The position numbers and the translations under genes are program-made. Below, one piece after another: positions 9,395 to 17,621 of a stretch of DNA of 64,000 nucleotides. Within the stretch, counting starts at the first letter, position 1; each line of letters opens with the position of its first letter. Below the pieces are notes generated by a model, which saw only the letters and a program-made list of their open reading frames with translations, was not told where the DNA came from and ran no database searches. The stretch lies in NCBI RefSeq assembly GCF_938028735.1, contig NZ_CALIMF010000006.1, positions 1 through 64,000 on the forward strand, given 5' to 3'. Origin of the DNA: an uncultured Thermanaerothrix sp. GTDB lineage: Bacteria; Chloroflexota; Anaerolineae; Anaerolineales; Anaerolineaceae.

Positions 9395-10173
9395 ATAGTG
9401 GCTGGCTTAGGGATAAGATTGCGGTTATTACCGGAGCTGCTAGTGGGATCGGTCGGGCAACCTCTCGGCTATTTGCTCGGGAAGGCGCCCAAGTGATTGG
9501 GCTAGATATTAACCCCGCAGTGGAGATGTCATGGCTACGCGAAATACAGGAGGCCGGAAGTCAGGGCATGTATATCCCCACCGATATGACCTCATCTGCT
9601 TCGCTGGAGCGTGCTCTCCAGATGATTGGGGATCATTATGATCATCTGGATATTTGGGTAAACGTGGCAGGCGGCAGTGGACGCACGTACGGCGATGGCC
9701 CGGTAGCCGAATGTACTGAAGAAGGGTGGGATTACACTTTGGATCTAAACCTGCGCACTACGTTCCTAGGATCTCGTGCCGCCATTCGCTCTATGCTTCA
9801 ACACGGGCGGGGTGTGCTCATCAATATCGCCTCGGTGTTAGGACTGGTGGGCGGCGATGAAGACTTTGCCACTCATGCTTATGCAGCCAGCAAAGGCGGG
9901 GTAATTGCTCTTACACGGGCAATTGCAGCCTACTACGCTCCTTACCACATCCGTGCCAATGTCATCTGCCCTGGCCTGATCGCCACGCCCATGAGTCGAC
10001 GTGCCCAGGAAAGTCCCAAAATCAGGGAACGCCTCTCGCGTTTACAGCCACTCACGGGAGATTTTGGTCAACCCGAAGATGTCGCCTACGCAGCGCTCTT
10101 CCTCGCCTCTGAGTACGCAGCTTTCATCACCGGCGCCGTCCTCACCGTGGACGGTGGCTGGACAGTGGTGTAA
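9391..10173 (+). CDS. Short-chain dehydrogenase/reductase
   Basis: A protein of 260 residues from GTG 9391. This start is preferred to ATG 9376 because GGAGG at 9380-9384 is well spaced and GTGA overlaps the previous stop. Classical SDR motifs are complete: TGAASGIG cofactor loop, NVAGG, catalytic Ser in NIASVLG, YAASK (Tyr/Lys) and the PG segment [10 protein letters not shown], closing with TVDGGW. It would oxidise a hydroxyl of a sugar or sugar acid using NAD(P). The aspartate at the end of strand 2 (GLDINP) favours NAD. The substrate is unknown. Confidence 0.93.
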   Translation: MNSGWLRDKIAVITGAASGIGRATSRLFAREGAQVIGLDINPAVEMSWLREIQEAGSQGMYIPTDMTSSASLERALQMIGDHYDHLDIWVNVAGGSGRTYGDGPVAECTEEGWDYTLDLNLRTTFLGSRAAIRSMLQHGRGVLINIASVLGLVGGDEDFATHAYAASKGGVIALTRAIAAYYAPYHIRANVICPGLIATPMSRRAQESPKIRERLSRLQPLTGDFGQPEDVAYAALFLASEYAAFITGAVLTVDGGWTVV

Positions 10174-10183
10174 GGAGAGGACT

Positions 10184-11479
10184 ATGGACATCTGGCAACG
10201 CAAACCGTACCAGGAGATTGAATCCGAGGTTCTCGTAGTAGGGGGAGGTTCGGCAGGAGTGACCGCTGCCATTGCCGCAGCCCGTGAGGGCGCAACCACG
10301 CTCTTGGTTGAGCGCTATGGCTTCCTTGGAGGGATCAGCACCCAGGTTCTAGACACTTTCTATGGGTTTTACACTCCTGGTAGCCATCCCCGTAAAGTCG
10401 TTGGGGGGATCCCCGATGAAGTGGTTGAGGCCCTTGCCCAATACAATGCCATGCTTATTCGCCCGAATACCTACGGGGCCGGAAATGGCATTACCTATAA
10501 CCCCGAAATTCTAAAAATTATTTGGGAGACGCTGGCTATTCAAGCAAGGGTCAAAATTTTGTTCCATGCCCTGGCCGTGGAAGTCTCGGTTAACCAACAG
10601 AGAATCGAAACCGTTATAGTGGCCACTAAAAGTGGAGTCTTTCGCATTCGCCCGTGCGTGATCGTGGATGCTTCTGGAGATGCCGATATCGCTGCCCTGG
10701 CAGGCGTCCCCTATGAAAGTGCTGCTCATGGGCCAGTGCAAGCGCTTACCACAACTTTCCGCCTGCTTAATGTGGATATACAACGCGCCACCCAAGTAAG
10801 CAAAAAGGAACTGCACGAGCGTATGGCCCAGGCCATTGCCGAAGGCGCTTACGACCTGCCCCGCAGAGAAGGCAGTGTTCATATCACCCCCTTGCCCGGT
10901 GTAATGGCAACCAACATGACCCGCGTCGTAGAGGTTGATCCAACTGATATCGAACAACTTAGCCACGCCGAGATTGAGGGACGCCGACAAGCCCTGGAAT
11001 ACTTCCGCTTTCTGCGTGAACGCGTCCCAGGATATGAGCATGCCCATTTGGCTGGGCTAAGTATACAAATTGGGGTGCGTGAGAGCCGGCGCATTTTTGG
11101 GCAGTATCGCCTCACCCGTGAGGACGTTCTGACGGCTCGCAAGTTTGAGGATGCCATTGCCCAATGCGGTGCACCGATTGAAGAGCACCATGCCGGGAAG
11201 GATACCCGGTGGGAGTATTTGCCCGAAGGCGAAACCTACCATATACCCTATCGTTGTCTACTTCCTCGCAATTGTGAGGGGTTGATTGTTGCAGGGCGCT
11301 GCTTGTCTGCCGACCATGATGCACACGCCTCGGTGCGTAGCATGGGTCAATGTATGGCGATGGGACAAGCCGCTGGCATTGCGGCTGCCTGGGCAGCACA
11401 GCACAATACCAGCCCGACAGAGGTTCCTATCTTCTGGCTACGGGAACGCCTGTGCCAAATCGGCGCCATTTTGGACTAA
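10184..11479 (+). CDS. FAD-dependent oxidoreductase (FAD_oxidored type)
   Basis: A protein of 431 residues from ATG 10184, with AAGGAGAGG just upstream; the open frame extends 5' into the SDR gene but that part is not coding-like. The FAD-binding GxGxxG loop is [12 protein letters not shown] near residue 17, followed by an acidic strand end ([11 protein letters not shown]). [10 protein letters not shown] and a C-terminal [11 protein letters not shown] segment fit the Pfam 'FAD dependent oxidoreductase' group often found in sugar clusters. The partner electron acceptor is not apparent. It sits 11 bases after the SDR gene and 20 before the UroD-like gene, so co-transcription is likely. Confidence 0.88.
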   Translation: MDIWQRKPYQEIESEVLVVGGGSAGVTAAIAAAREGATTLLVERYGFLGGISTQVLDTFYGFYTPGSHPRKVVGGIPDEVVEALAQYNAMLIRPNTYGAGNGITYNPEILKIIWETLAIQARVKILFHALAVEVSVNQQRIETVIVATKSGVFRIRPCVIVDASGDADIAALAGVPYESAAHGPVQALTTTFRLLNVDIQRATQVSKKELHERMAQAIAEGAYDLPRREGSVHITPLPGVMATNMTRVVEVDPTDIEQLSHAEIEGRRQALEYFRFLRERVPGYEHAHLAGLSIQIGVRESRRIFGQYRLTREDVLTARKFEDAIAQCGAPIEEHHAGKDTRWEYLPEGETYHIPYRCLLPRNCEGLIVAGRCLSADHDAHASVRSMGQCMAMGQAAGIAAAWAAQHNTSPTEVPIFWLRERLCQIGAILD

Positions 11480-11498
11480 TTATTATGGTAAAAAGAAT

Positions 11499-12635
11499 AT
11501 GACTGCCACTATGAAACCCCGCGAACGCCTGTTAGCAGCATTGCATCACACCGAACCCGATCGTGTTCCCGCTGCCCTCTGGGGGAGTGCCTACGGCATC
11601 ACCGATGGATTGTATTTTAGGCTTGTGGAACACCTCAATCTCGGTCAACCTGTCCGCCCATTTCGCCGCCGCCTTGGGCATACCGTGAATTATTACGACG
11701 ACCGCATCCTTGAGGCCTTAGAGATTGACGTGCGCCATGTATGGTGTGGATTTACCGACCTGGGCGGTCCTCAAAAGGGGGGTGGAGCCGACGCCTGGGG
11801 CGTTACTTACACCCAAGGTGGCCCCTATCTCACTGCCACATCTCATCCCCTTTCCACCGCCACATTGGACGACCTGGAGACTTATTCCTGGCCCAGGGTA
11901 GACACTTATCTACGTCTGGATGAGCTCAAAGAACGCGCGCGTTACCTGCGCGAGCACACCGCCTACGCGGTGGTTGGGCGCGCTCCAGATTCCTACGGGA
12001 TCTTCGAGCGTTGTTGTACCCTGCGCGGGACTGAGCAATTCTTGGTTGACCTGGTCGAAAACCCTTCGTTTGCCGAAGCGCTGATCTCTCATGTCACACA
12101 AGTCCTGGAGACCTTACTCGTCCGTTATCTGGAGGCTGCTGGCGCCTGGCTGGATGTGTTGGAACTGCCTGGGGACGATTATGCAGGGGAACACCCGATC
12201 ATTTCCCCGCGCATGTTTGACCGCTTCTTCGCCCCCGCCTGGGATCGGCTTATCAACACCATTCGAAGCCTCACCCCACATATCAAACTTCTCTTCCATT
12301 CTGACGGGAACATGGTGCCTTTTCTAGGGCGGCTGGTCGCTCTTGGGGTGGATATCTTCCACAGCGTTGAACCGCTGCCCGGCGTGGACTGGGCCGCGTC
12401 AAAAGCTCGTTATAAGGGCCAGTTATGTTTCTGGGGCGGGATCGACATCAAAAAGGCACTACAGGGCTCTCCTGAGCAAGTTGTTGAAGAGGTTAAAAAC
12501 CGAATTCGTCTTTTAGGAGTAGGTGGCGGGTATGTTTTAGCCCCCAGTAATCATCTACAACCTGACATTCCACCCCAAAACGTAGTAATTTTGTTCAAGG
12601 CGGCGCGGGATTTTGGCCGCTACCCACTCATCTGA
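11499..12635 (+). CDS. UroD-family protein (uroporphyrinogen decarboxylase/methyltransferase fold)
   Basis: A protein of 378 residues from ATG 11499 (ATG 11511 also possible); the longer upstream frame overlaps the FAD gene and is not coding-like. UroD-fold features: RERLLAALHHTEPDRVPA at the N terminus, LFHSDGNMVPFL, GVDIFHSVEP and YVLAPSNHLQPDIPPQN near the end. No other heme-synthesis gene is nearby, so true uroporphyrinogen decarboxylation is unlikely. The same fold includes corrinoid:thiol methyltransferases (MtaA/MtbA), but their zinc motif His-X-Cys reads His-Ser-Asp here, so classical MtaA chemistry is doubtful. The reaction is unknown; the context is sugar catabolism beside corrinoid genes. 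Confidence 0.85.
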   Translation: MTATMKPRERLLAALHHTEPDRVPAALWGSAYGITDGLYFRLVEHLNLGQPVRPFRRRLGHTVNYYDDRILEALEIDVRHVWCGFTDLGGPQKGGGADAWGVTYTQGGPYLTATSHPLSTATLDDLETYSWPRVDTYLRLDELKERARYLREHTAYAVVGRAPDSYGIFERCCTLRGTEQFLVDLVENPSFAEALISHVTQVLETLLVRYLEAAGAWLDVLELPGDDYAGEHPIISPRMFDRFFAPAWDRLINTIRSLTPHIKLLFHSDGNMVPFLGRLVALGVDIFHSVEPLPGVDWAASKARYKGQLCFWGGIDIKKALQGSPEQVVEEVKNRIRLLGVGGGYVLAPSNHLQPDIPPQNVVILFKAARDFGRYPLI

Positions 12636-12653
12636 GAAAGGCAGGTGTCAGCC

Positions 12654-13586
12654 ATGGCTTTGATTCGCACCGTACGCGGCGATCTAAACCCGAACGACCT
12701 GGGGTTCACATACATGCATGAGCACCTTTACTTCCTGCCCCCGGAACCGTTTGCTTCTCAAGATCCCGATCTGCGCTTGGACGATCCAAGTGCAGCCATA
12801 CGTGAGGTCACTTGGTTCAAAAAAGCCGGAGGAAGCGCCATCGTGGAAATGACCACGGCAGAACTTGGCCGCGATCCTGAAGTGCTGCGACGTATTTCCG
12901 AAGCCAGTGGTGTTCACATCATTGCGGCCACCGGATTCAACAAGGCCAAATTTTGTGTACCCTGGGTAGCCGAGCGCACCCCGGAAGCACTAGCAGAGGT
13001 AATGATCCGGGACTTGACCCACGGGATCAACCATTCTGGAGTACGTGCAGGAGTCATCAAGGCATCCAGCAGTCTCAATGAGATCACCCCCGCTGAGGTT
13101 ACTGTTTTTAGGGCTGCCGCGCTGGCTCACCATGCCACTGGAGCGCCAATTTCCACCCACACCGAGGCCGGCACAATGGCCATAGAACAAATTCAACTGC
13201 TCACCAGCGCGGGGGTTTCGCCCCAACGTATTCTGATTGGGCATTTGGATCGTCGTCTGGACTTGGATTACTTGCTCGCCATTGCCCGCACTGGTGTTTA
13301 CTTGGGTTTTGATCAAATTGGTAAAGAAAAATACGCCCCTGATAGCCGGCGAATTGAGATCATCCAGCAACTGGTTGCCGAGGGATACGCCGATCAAATC
13401 ATGCTCTCCGGAGACCTGGCCCGTAAGAGCTATTGGCCAAGTTTCGGCTTTGGAAACGGGCCGGGCCTGACTTACATTCTCTGGCGCTTTGCATCACGTC
13501 TAATAGAAGAAGGTCTTCCTCCCACCACCGTGCAGCGTTTTCTAGTGGATAACCCTGCTCGCTTCCTGGCCTGGGTGGAAACGTAA
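12654..13586 (+). CDS. Phosphotriesterase-family metallohydrolase
   Basis: A protein of 310 residues from ATG 12654; GTG 12645 is a possible earlier start. The binuclear metal site of the PTE family is visible: His22 and His24 in MHEHLYF, a likely carboxylated Lys in GVIKASSS, His in STHTEAG, His in IGHLDR and Asp in LSGDLARK. Many family members are lactonases rather than true phosphotriesterases. In this cluster, hydrolysis of a sugar lactone made by the dehydrogenases is a reasonable guess but unproven. It lies 18 bases after the UroD-like gene and 11 before the aldolase. Confidence 0.88.
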   Translation: MALIRTVRGDLNPNDLGFTYMHEHLYFLPPEPFASQDPDLRLDDPSAAIREVTWFKKAGGSAIVEMTTAELGRDPEVLRRISEASGVHIIAATGFNKAKFCVPWVAERTPEALAEVMIRDLTHGINHSGVRAGVIKASSSLNEITPAEVTVFRAAALAHHATGAPISTHTEAGTMAIEQIQLLTSAGVSPQRILIGHLDRRLDLDYLLAIARTGVYLGFDQIGKEKYAPDSRRIEIIQQLVAEGYADQIMLSGDLARKSYWPSFGFGNGPGLTYILWRFASRLIEEGLPPTTVQRFLVDNPARFLAWVET

Positions 13587-13597
13587 AGGAGGTTGAG

Positions 13598-14248
13598 ATG
13601 GATCGCCTCACCGTTTATCGCGCTATCCTAGAAACGCGGCTTATCCCTCTCTTTTTCACCCCCCATCCGCAGACCGCTATCGAAATCACTAGAGCCTGCC
13701 TGCGAGGAGGCGCCACCGTAATTGAGTTTACCCATCGGGGCGAAAATGCTTTAGAGGTCTTTGCGACACTATACCAAGAATTTGAAAAAGCCGGCGTGGT
13801 GATCGGTGCCGGCACAGTTCTAGACACCTTAACAGCCACCCTTTATATAGATCGGGGGGCCAATTTTATTGTCAGCCCCATATTCGATACCACTCTTGCC
13901 ACCCTTTGCCATCGCCGGGGAGTAGCTTACGTTCCTGGCGCTGCTACTCCCACCGAGATTGTTAACGCCCTCTCAGCGGGAGTGGAAATCATCAAGCTCT
14001 TCCCCGCTGATTCCTTGGGTGGTCCTGACTATATTCGCAGTCTGCGTGGTCCCATACCCTGGCTAAAACTTCTCCCTACGGGTGGCATTCCCCTCAAAGA
14101 GGAAGCAATTCGCGCCTGGTTCGAAGCCGGTGCAGTGGCAATTGGCATGGGCAACCAACTCGTGCGTCCGGAGTGGATTGCAGCGCAAGCCTTTGAAAAG
14201 ATCGAACAGGCAGTTGCCCAAGTCCTAACCTGGATCCACTCTCCTTAG
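13598..14248 (+). CDS. KDPG/KHG-type aldolase (Eda family)
   Basis: The 216-residue class I aldolase TIM barrel carries the Eda active-site pair: Glu43 in VIEFTHRG and Schiff-base Lys133 in EIIKLFPAD. The typical GAGTVLD and GATPTE-like (GAATPTE) phosphate-site segments are also present. It would split a 2-keto-3-deoxy sugar acid (phosphate) into pyruvate and an aldehyde, the expected last step of an Entner-Doudoroff-like route. A strong AAAGGAGG precedes ATG 13598. Its TAG stop overlaps the stop codon of the facing RACo-like gene (TTAG at 14245-14248), leaving no room for a separate terminator. Confidence 0.92.
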   Translation: MDRLTVYRAILETRLIPLFFTPHPQTAIEITRACLRGGATVIEFTHRGENALEVFATLYQEFEKAGVVIGAGTVLDTLTATLYIDRGANFIVSPIFDTTLATLCHRRGVAYVPGAATPTEIVNALSAGVEIIKLFPADSLGGPDYIRSLRGPIPWLKLLPTGGIPLKEEAIRAWFEAGAVAIGMGNQLVRPEWIAAQAFEKIEQAVAQVLTWIHSP

Positions 14249-16143
14249 GTGTAACCGAGAATCGTGCGCGCTTCTCCTGGTTCGGGGAATCGCAGAGCAT
14301 TGACAAAATAGGTTTGAAAGGCCACATCCTGAGGGATGAGCAGATGCTCCATTCGTTCCACCAGCTCCACAGCGCGGTGGTGCAAAGCACGATTGAGCAG
14401 GACCATGCAGGCCCCCGCACCAGCTGCATTTCCCACTGATTGAATGCGTTCCAGATCCACAGAGGGAAGCATCCCCAATGCCATTACATGACGTGGACTT
14501 AGTACACTCCCGAAAACTCCTGCCAATAGAATTGTGGTAAGACCTTCACTTCTGATACCCACCCGTTCTAGCACAAGAGCCAGGCTCGAGGCCAAAGCGC
14601 CTTTAGCCAATTGCACCGCCCGAATGTCCCCCTGGGTAATCAGCAAAGGCGAACCCGTGCTACTTTCTTGCGCAGGCACAATCTCGAGCGCCAACTGATG
14701 AGTATGGGTTCGAGTTACACATGCCGCACCATTTCGCTCGTGGATGCGCCCGTCGGGGGTAATCAACCCAGCAGCCAGGGCTTCGGCAACGATCTCGACT
14801 ACCGCCGAACCACAAAACCCCCTTGCCTTAAGATCAGATCTCGACATTTCAATCCAATCTTGACCAACCAGCGAGAAAACAAAGCGTCCGCTCCAGGGAT
14901 CGAATTTGACATGATCTACCGCTCCCACCTCTGCACGCATCCCATACGTAATGTGAGCCCCCTCAAAGACTGGTCCCATCGGAACAGAAGCGCAGATCAA
15001 CTGATCGGCATGTTTTAGGATGATCTCGCCGTTTGTCCCTATATCCACGAGCAAAGCAGGGCCTTCAACGCTTTCAATGCCACTCCCCAGGACTGCGGCT
15101 ACCGCATCGGCCCCCACATACCCTGCTTTGAGCGGCAAGACGTGCAGCCGTGCTGCAGGAGCCAGACGTAATCCGATCTCACTAGCGGGGATATCCAGGG
15201 CCTGCTGAAGCACCGGTTCAAAAGGCACACTGCCGAGTCCTGAAGGATCAAGCCCCAGTGCCAGATGATGCATCACGCTATTGCCCACCAAAACGGCCTC
15301 CACAATATCCCCTACCCGAATACCCACTTGCGAGGCCAACCGAGCAATTACCTCATTAAGCGCTTTGATCAGAATTTGCTGCAGGTATCTCAAACCTTCC
15401 GAATGGTTCTGGACAAACCCAATGCGCGAGACAATATCCGCTCCATAGGCCATTTGGGGATTGAGTTCAGAACCCGATGCCAGAATACGTCCCTGGATCA
15501 GGTCACATAGATAAACCGCTAATGTAGTCGTTCCCACATCAATGGCAATGCCATAACCATGCTCGTGAAACCCCGGCTGAATGTGAATCACTTCGCGGTC
15601 ATCACGCAAAGTGATTGTCACCTCCCGAACTCCACCCTGCCAGAGAGAAAGAAGTTCCTCCTCGGCAGAAGGTTCCCACTCCAGAGACTTCTTCCCCGCT
15701 ATAGCCTGCACACTTTCTTTGACATAGGATAGCGCCATCTCCGAGGAGGAGAGAGTGTCTTCATACAAGGCTACCTGCAGTAACTGCACCGTTGGATCAG
15801 TCAAGAATTCCTTGCTAAAAAGGGTCTTTTCCTTAACCCAACGGCGCCGCCGGGATGTTTCGGGAATTCGAACCCACACCTGCCCCCTTACTTGGGCTCG
15901 ACACGCTAAACGCCAACCCCTTGGGTATCCCTGCCGCTTCAAAAGCGCCTTCTCTTCTGCCGACAGCGGGGAAAGAGCATCAGGGTCCACTGTTTCTACA
16001 GCCACTACGCATTTTCCACACCAGCCTTTACCTGCACAAGGCGCAAGGAGATCCACACCCACCCGCTGAAGCGCCTCAAGCAGAGTTTCTCCAGGCTGAG
16101 CTGGGATCGAACAATTTTCGGGAAGCAGCACCACCTCTGGCAT
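14245..16143 (-). CDS. RACo-like corrinoid activation protein (2Fe-2S + ASKHA/DUF4445)
   Basis: A protein of 632 residues from ATG 16143 (GTG 16161 possible). An N-terminal plant-type 2Fe-2S domain has Cys36, Cys42, Cys45 and Cys81 (CAGKGWCGKC then LACRA). It is followed by a linker and an actin-like ATPase domain with DVGTTTLA, LVDIGTNGEI and GAGACM. This order is that of reductive activators of corrinoid proteins (RACo, RamA-like DUF4445), which use ATP to return inactive Co(II) to Co(I). It is divergent from a corrinoid protein gene 105 bases away, a fitting substrate. The stop overlaps that of the facing aldolase gene. Confidence 0.9.
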   Translation of the reverse strand: MPEVVLLPENCSIPAQPGETLLEALQRVGVDLLAPCAGKGWCGKCVVAVETVDPDALSPLSAEEKALLKRQGYPRGWRLACRAQVRGQVWVRIPETSRRRRWVKEKTLFSKEFLTDPTVQLLQVALYEDTLSSSEMALSYVKESVQAIAGKKSLEWEPSAEEELLSLWQGGVREVTITLRDDREVIHIQPGFHEHGYGIAIDVGTTTLAVYLCDLIQGRILASGSELNPQMAYGADIVSRIGFVQNHSEGLRYLQQILIKALNEVIARLASQVGIRVGDIVEAVLVGNSVMHHLALGLDPSGLGSVPFEPVLQQALDIPASEIGLRLAPAARLHVLPLKAGYVGADAVAAVLGSGIESVEGPALLVDIGTNGEIILKHADQLICASVPMGPVFEGAHITYGMRAEVGAVDHVKFDPWSGRFVFSLVGQDWIEMSRSDLKARGFCGSAVVEIVAEALAAGLITPDGRIHERNGAACVTRTHTHQLALEIVPAQESSTGSPLLITQGDIRAVQLAKGALASSLALVLERVGIRSEGLTTILLAGVFGSVLSPRHVMALGMLPSVDLERIQSVGNAAGAGACMVLLNRALHHRAVELVERMEHLLIPQDVAFQTYFVNALRFPEPGEARTILGYT

Positions 16144-16248
16144 TTTAGGGAAACTCTTCACAAAAAGCGTTCTTCTGATTCCTGATTATAGCCCGGACAT
16201 GCTCTCCTGGTTATAATTACCTCCACACACAAATCTGATGAGGAAAAC

Positions 16249-16893
16249 ATGCCTATAGAAACCATCGCCTCAATCTTTCAAGCCGTTGTAGATGGCAACA
16301 CCCGGGGAGTGCTTGAGGGTGTTGATCGTGCCCTCAACCATGGAATCGGGGCTGAGGAGATCCTGAATCAAGGGTTAATTGCAGCTATGGGTGAGGTGGG
16401 CCGCTTGTTTGAAGAAGGCGAGTATTTTGTTCCCGAGATGCTGGTAGCAGCGCGCGCCATGCAGGCCGGCCTCAATCGCCTGCGCCCATTATTGGTTGCA
16501 CAAGGCGTTCAACCCCTAGGAAAGATTATCCTAGGAACTGTCAAAGGGGATTTACATGATATTGGCAAGAATCTGGTGAGTATGATGTTGGAAGGGGCCG
16601 GCTTCCAAGTCATTGACTTGGGCACCGACGTGGCCCCTGAGAAATTTATTGCCGCTCTGGAAGAGCACCAGCCCGATATTCTAGGGATGTCAGCCCTTTT
16701 GACCACCACAATGCCAAATATGAAAGCCACTCTGGAAGCTCTAAAACAGGCTCATTGGCGTGACCGCGTTCGGGTGATTGTGGGGGGTGCGCCAGTCACT
16801 GAAGCCTTTGCGCAACAAATCGGCGCAGATGGCTATGCGCCAGATGCCAGCCGTGCTGTCGCTCTAGTCAAGCGCTTGCTTCAAATCGCTTAG
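16249..16893 (+). CDS. Corrinoid (B12-binding) methyltransferase partner protein
   Basis: The 214-residue protein has the two-domain build of MtaC/MttC/MetH-type corrinoid proteins: a helical cap (about 1-88) and a Rossmann B12 domain (about 90-214). The cobalt-ligating motif is intact, Asp101-X-His103-X-X-Gly106 in KGDLHDIGKN, followed by SALLTTTMPNM and VGGAPVT. It would shuttle a methyl group between a donor-specific methyltransferase and an acceptor. No MtaB/MttB-type donor enzyme lies in the window, so the donor is unknown. It is followed after 23 bases by a response regulator, suggesting one transcript. A TATAAT at 16212-16217 could be its -10 box. Confidence 0.92.
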   Translation: MPIETIASIFQAVVDGNTRGVLEGVDRALNHGIGAEEILNQGLIAAMGEVGRLFEEGEYFVPEMLVAARAMQAGLNRLRPLLVAQGVQPLGKIILGTVKGDLHDIGKNLVSMMLEGAGFQVIDLGTDVAPEKFIAALEEHQPDILGMSALLTTTMPNMKATLEALKQAHWRDRVRVIVGGAPVTEAFAQQIGADGYAPDASRAVALVKRLLQIA

Positions 16894-16916
16894 GCAGGGC
16901 GTTCATCGAGGATTCT

Positions 16917-17621
16917 ATGTCACGCACGCTTCTCCTTATAGACGATGATGCCCTTCTTCGCCGTTCATTGGGTTTCAGCCTTGAACGTGCCGGCTACAGG
17001 GTACATGCAATGGCAACAGCAGAAGACGCCCTGGCCTGGCTCAAAGCCAACCAGCCCGACCTCGTATTACTCGACATCACCCTCCCAGAGATGGACGGTC
17101 TAGAAGCCCTGCGTATCCTCCGGCGCGAATGGCCCATGCTTCCGGTGATCCTTCTCACAGCACGGCGCCGCGAGTTGGATGAGATTTTAGGGCTGGAATT
17201 AGGGGCCGATGATTACGTGACCAAACCCTTTGACACGGATGTCTTGCTTGCTCACATCAAAGCCGTTCTGCGCCGTTCTGAGATTACGGGGCAACCGGCT
17301 TCACGCCCGCCTATTACTCTTGACGATCTCTCCCTTGATCCCCAAACTCGTCAAGCCACCCTGAGGGGCACTCCCCTTTCATTATCACCTCGCGAATTCG
17401 ACTTACTCTATCTTCTGGTCAGTCACGCACCGCAGGTTATTAGGACTAAAGATCTGCTTAACCAGGTATGGGGACCTGAATTTCAAGGACAGCCTCAAGT
17501 AGTCTATGTGCACATTCGGTGGCTACGCGAAAGGATAGAGAGCGATCCCGACCACCCTCAGCGCATCCTAACTGTACGTGGGATTGGTTACCGGTATGAG
17601 CGCCGGGGTGATTCCTCATGA
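16917..17621 (+). CDS. OmpR/PhoB-family response regulator
   Basis: The 234-residue protein has a receiver domain with acidic pocket DDD at 9-11, phospho-acceptor Asp53 in LLDITLPEMDG and Lys101 in VTKPFD. A C-terminal winged helix (about 130-230) follows, with LSPREFDLLYLLV, VYVHIRWLRERIE and VRGIGYRY. It should bind direct repeats at target promoters once phosphorylated by the kinase encoded next, whose ATG overlaps its stop (ATGA 17618-17621). Being co-directional with the corrinoid protein, it may control corrinoid-linked genes. Candidate binding repeats lie after the kinase gene at 19078-19106. Confidence 0.95.
   Translation: MSRTLLLIDDDALLRRSLGFSLERAGYRVHAMATAEDALAWLKANQPDLVLLDITLPEMDGLEALRILRREWPMLPVILLTARRRELDEILGLELGADDYVTKPFDTDVLLAHIKAVLRRSEITGQPASRPPITLDDLSLDPQTRQATLRGTPLSLSPREFDLLYLLVSHAPQVIRTKDLLNQVWGPEFQGQPQVVYVHIRWLRERIESDPDHPQRILTVRGIGYRYERRGDSS

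Noticed and set aside
16165-16248. Strong divergent promoter pair between the corrinoid protein and RACo genes
   Set aside because: TATAAT-like boxes occur on both strands (16185-16190 minus, 16212-16217 plus), but neither has a convincing -35, so they are mentioned only as possible.
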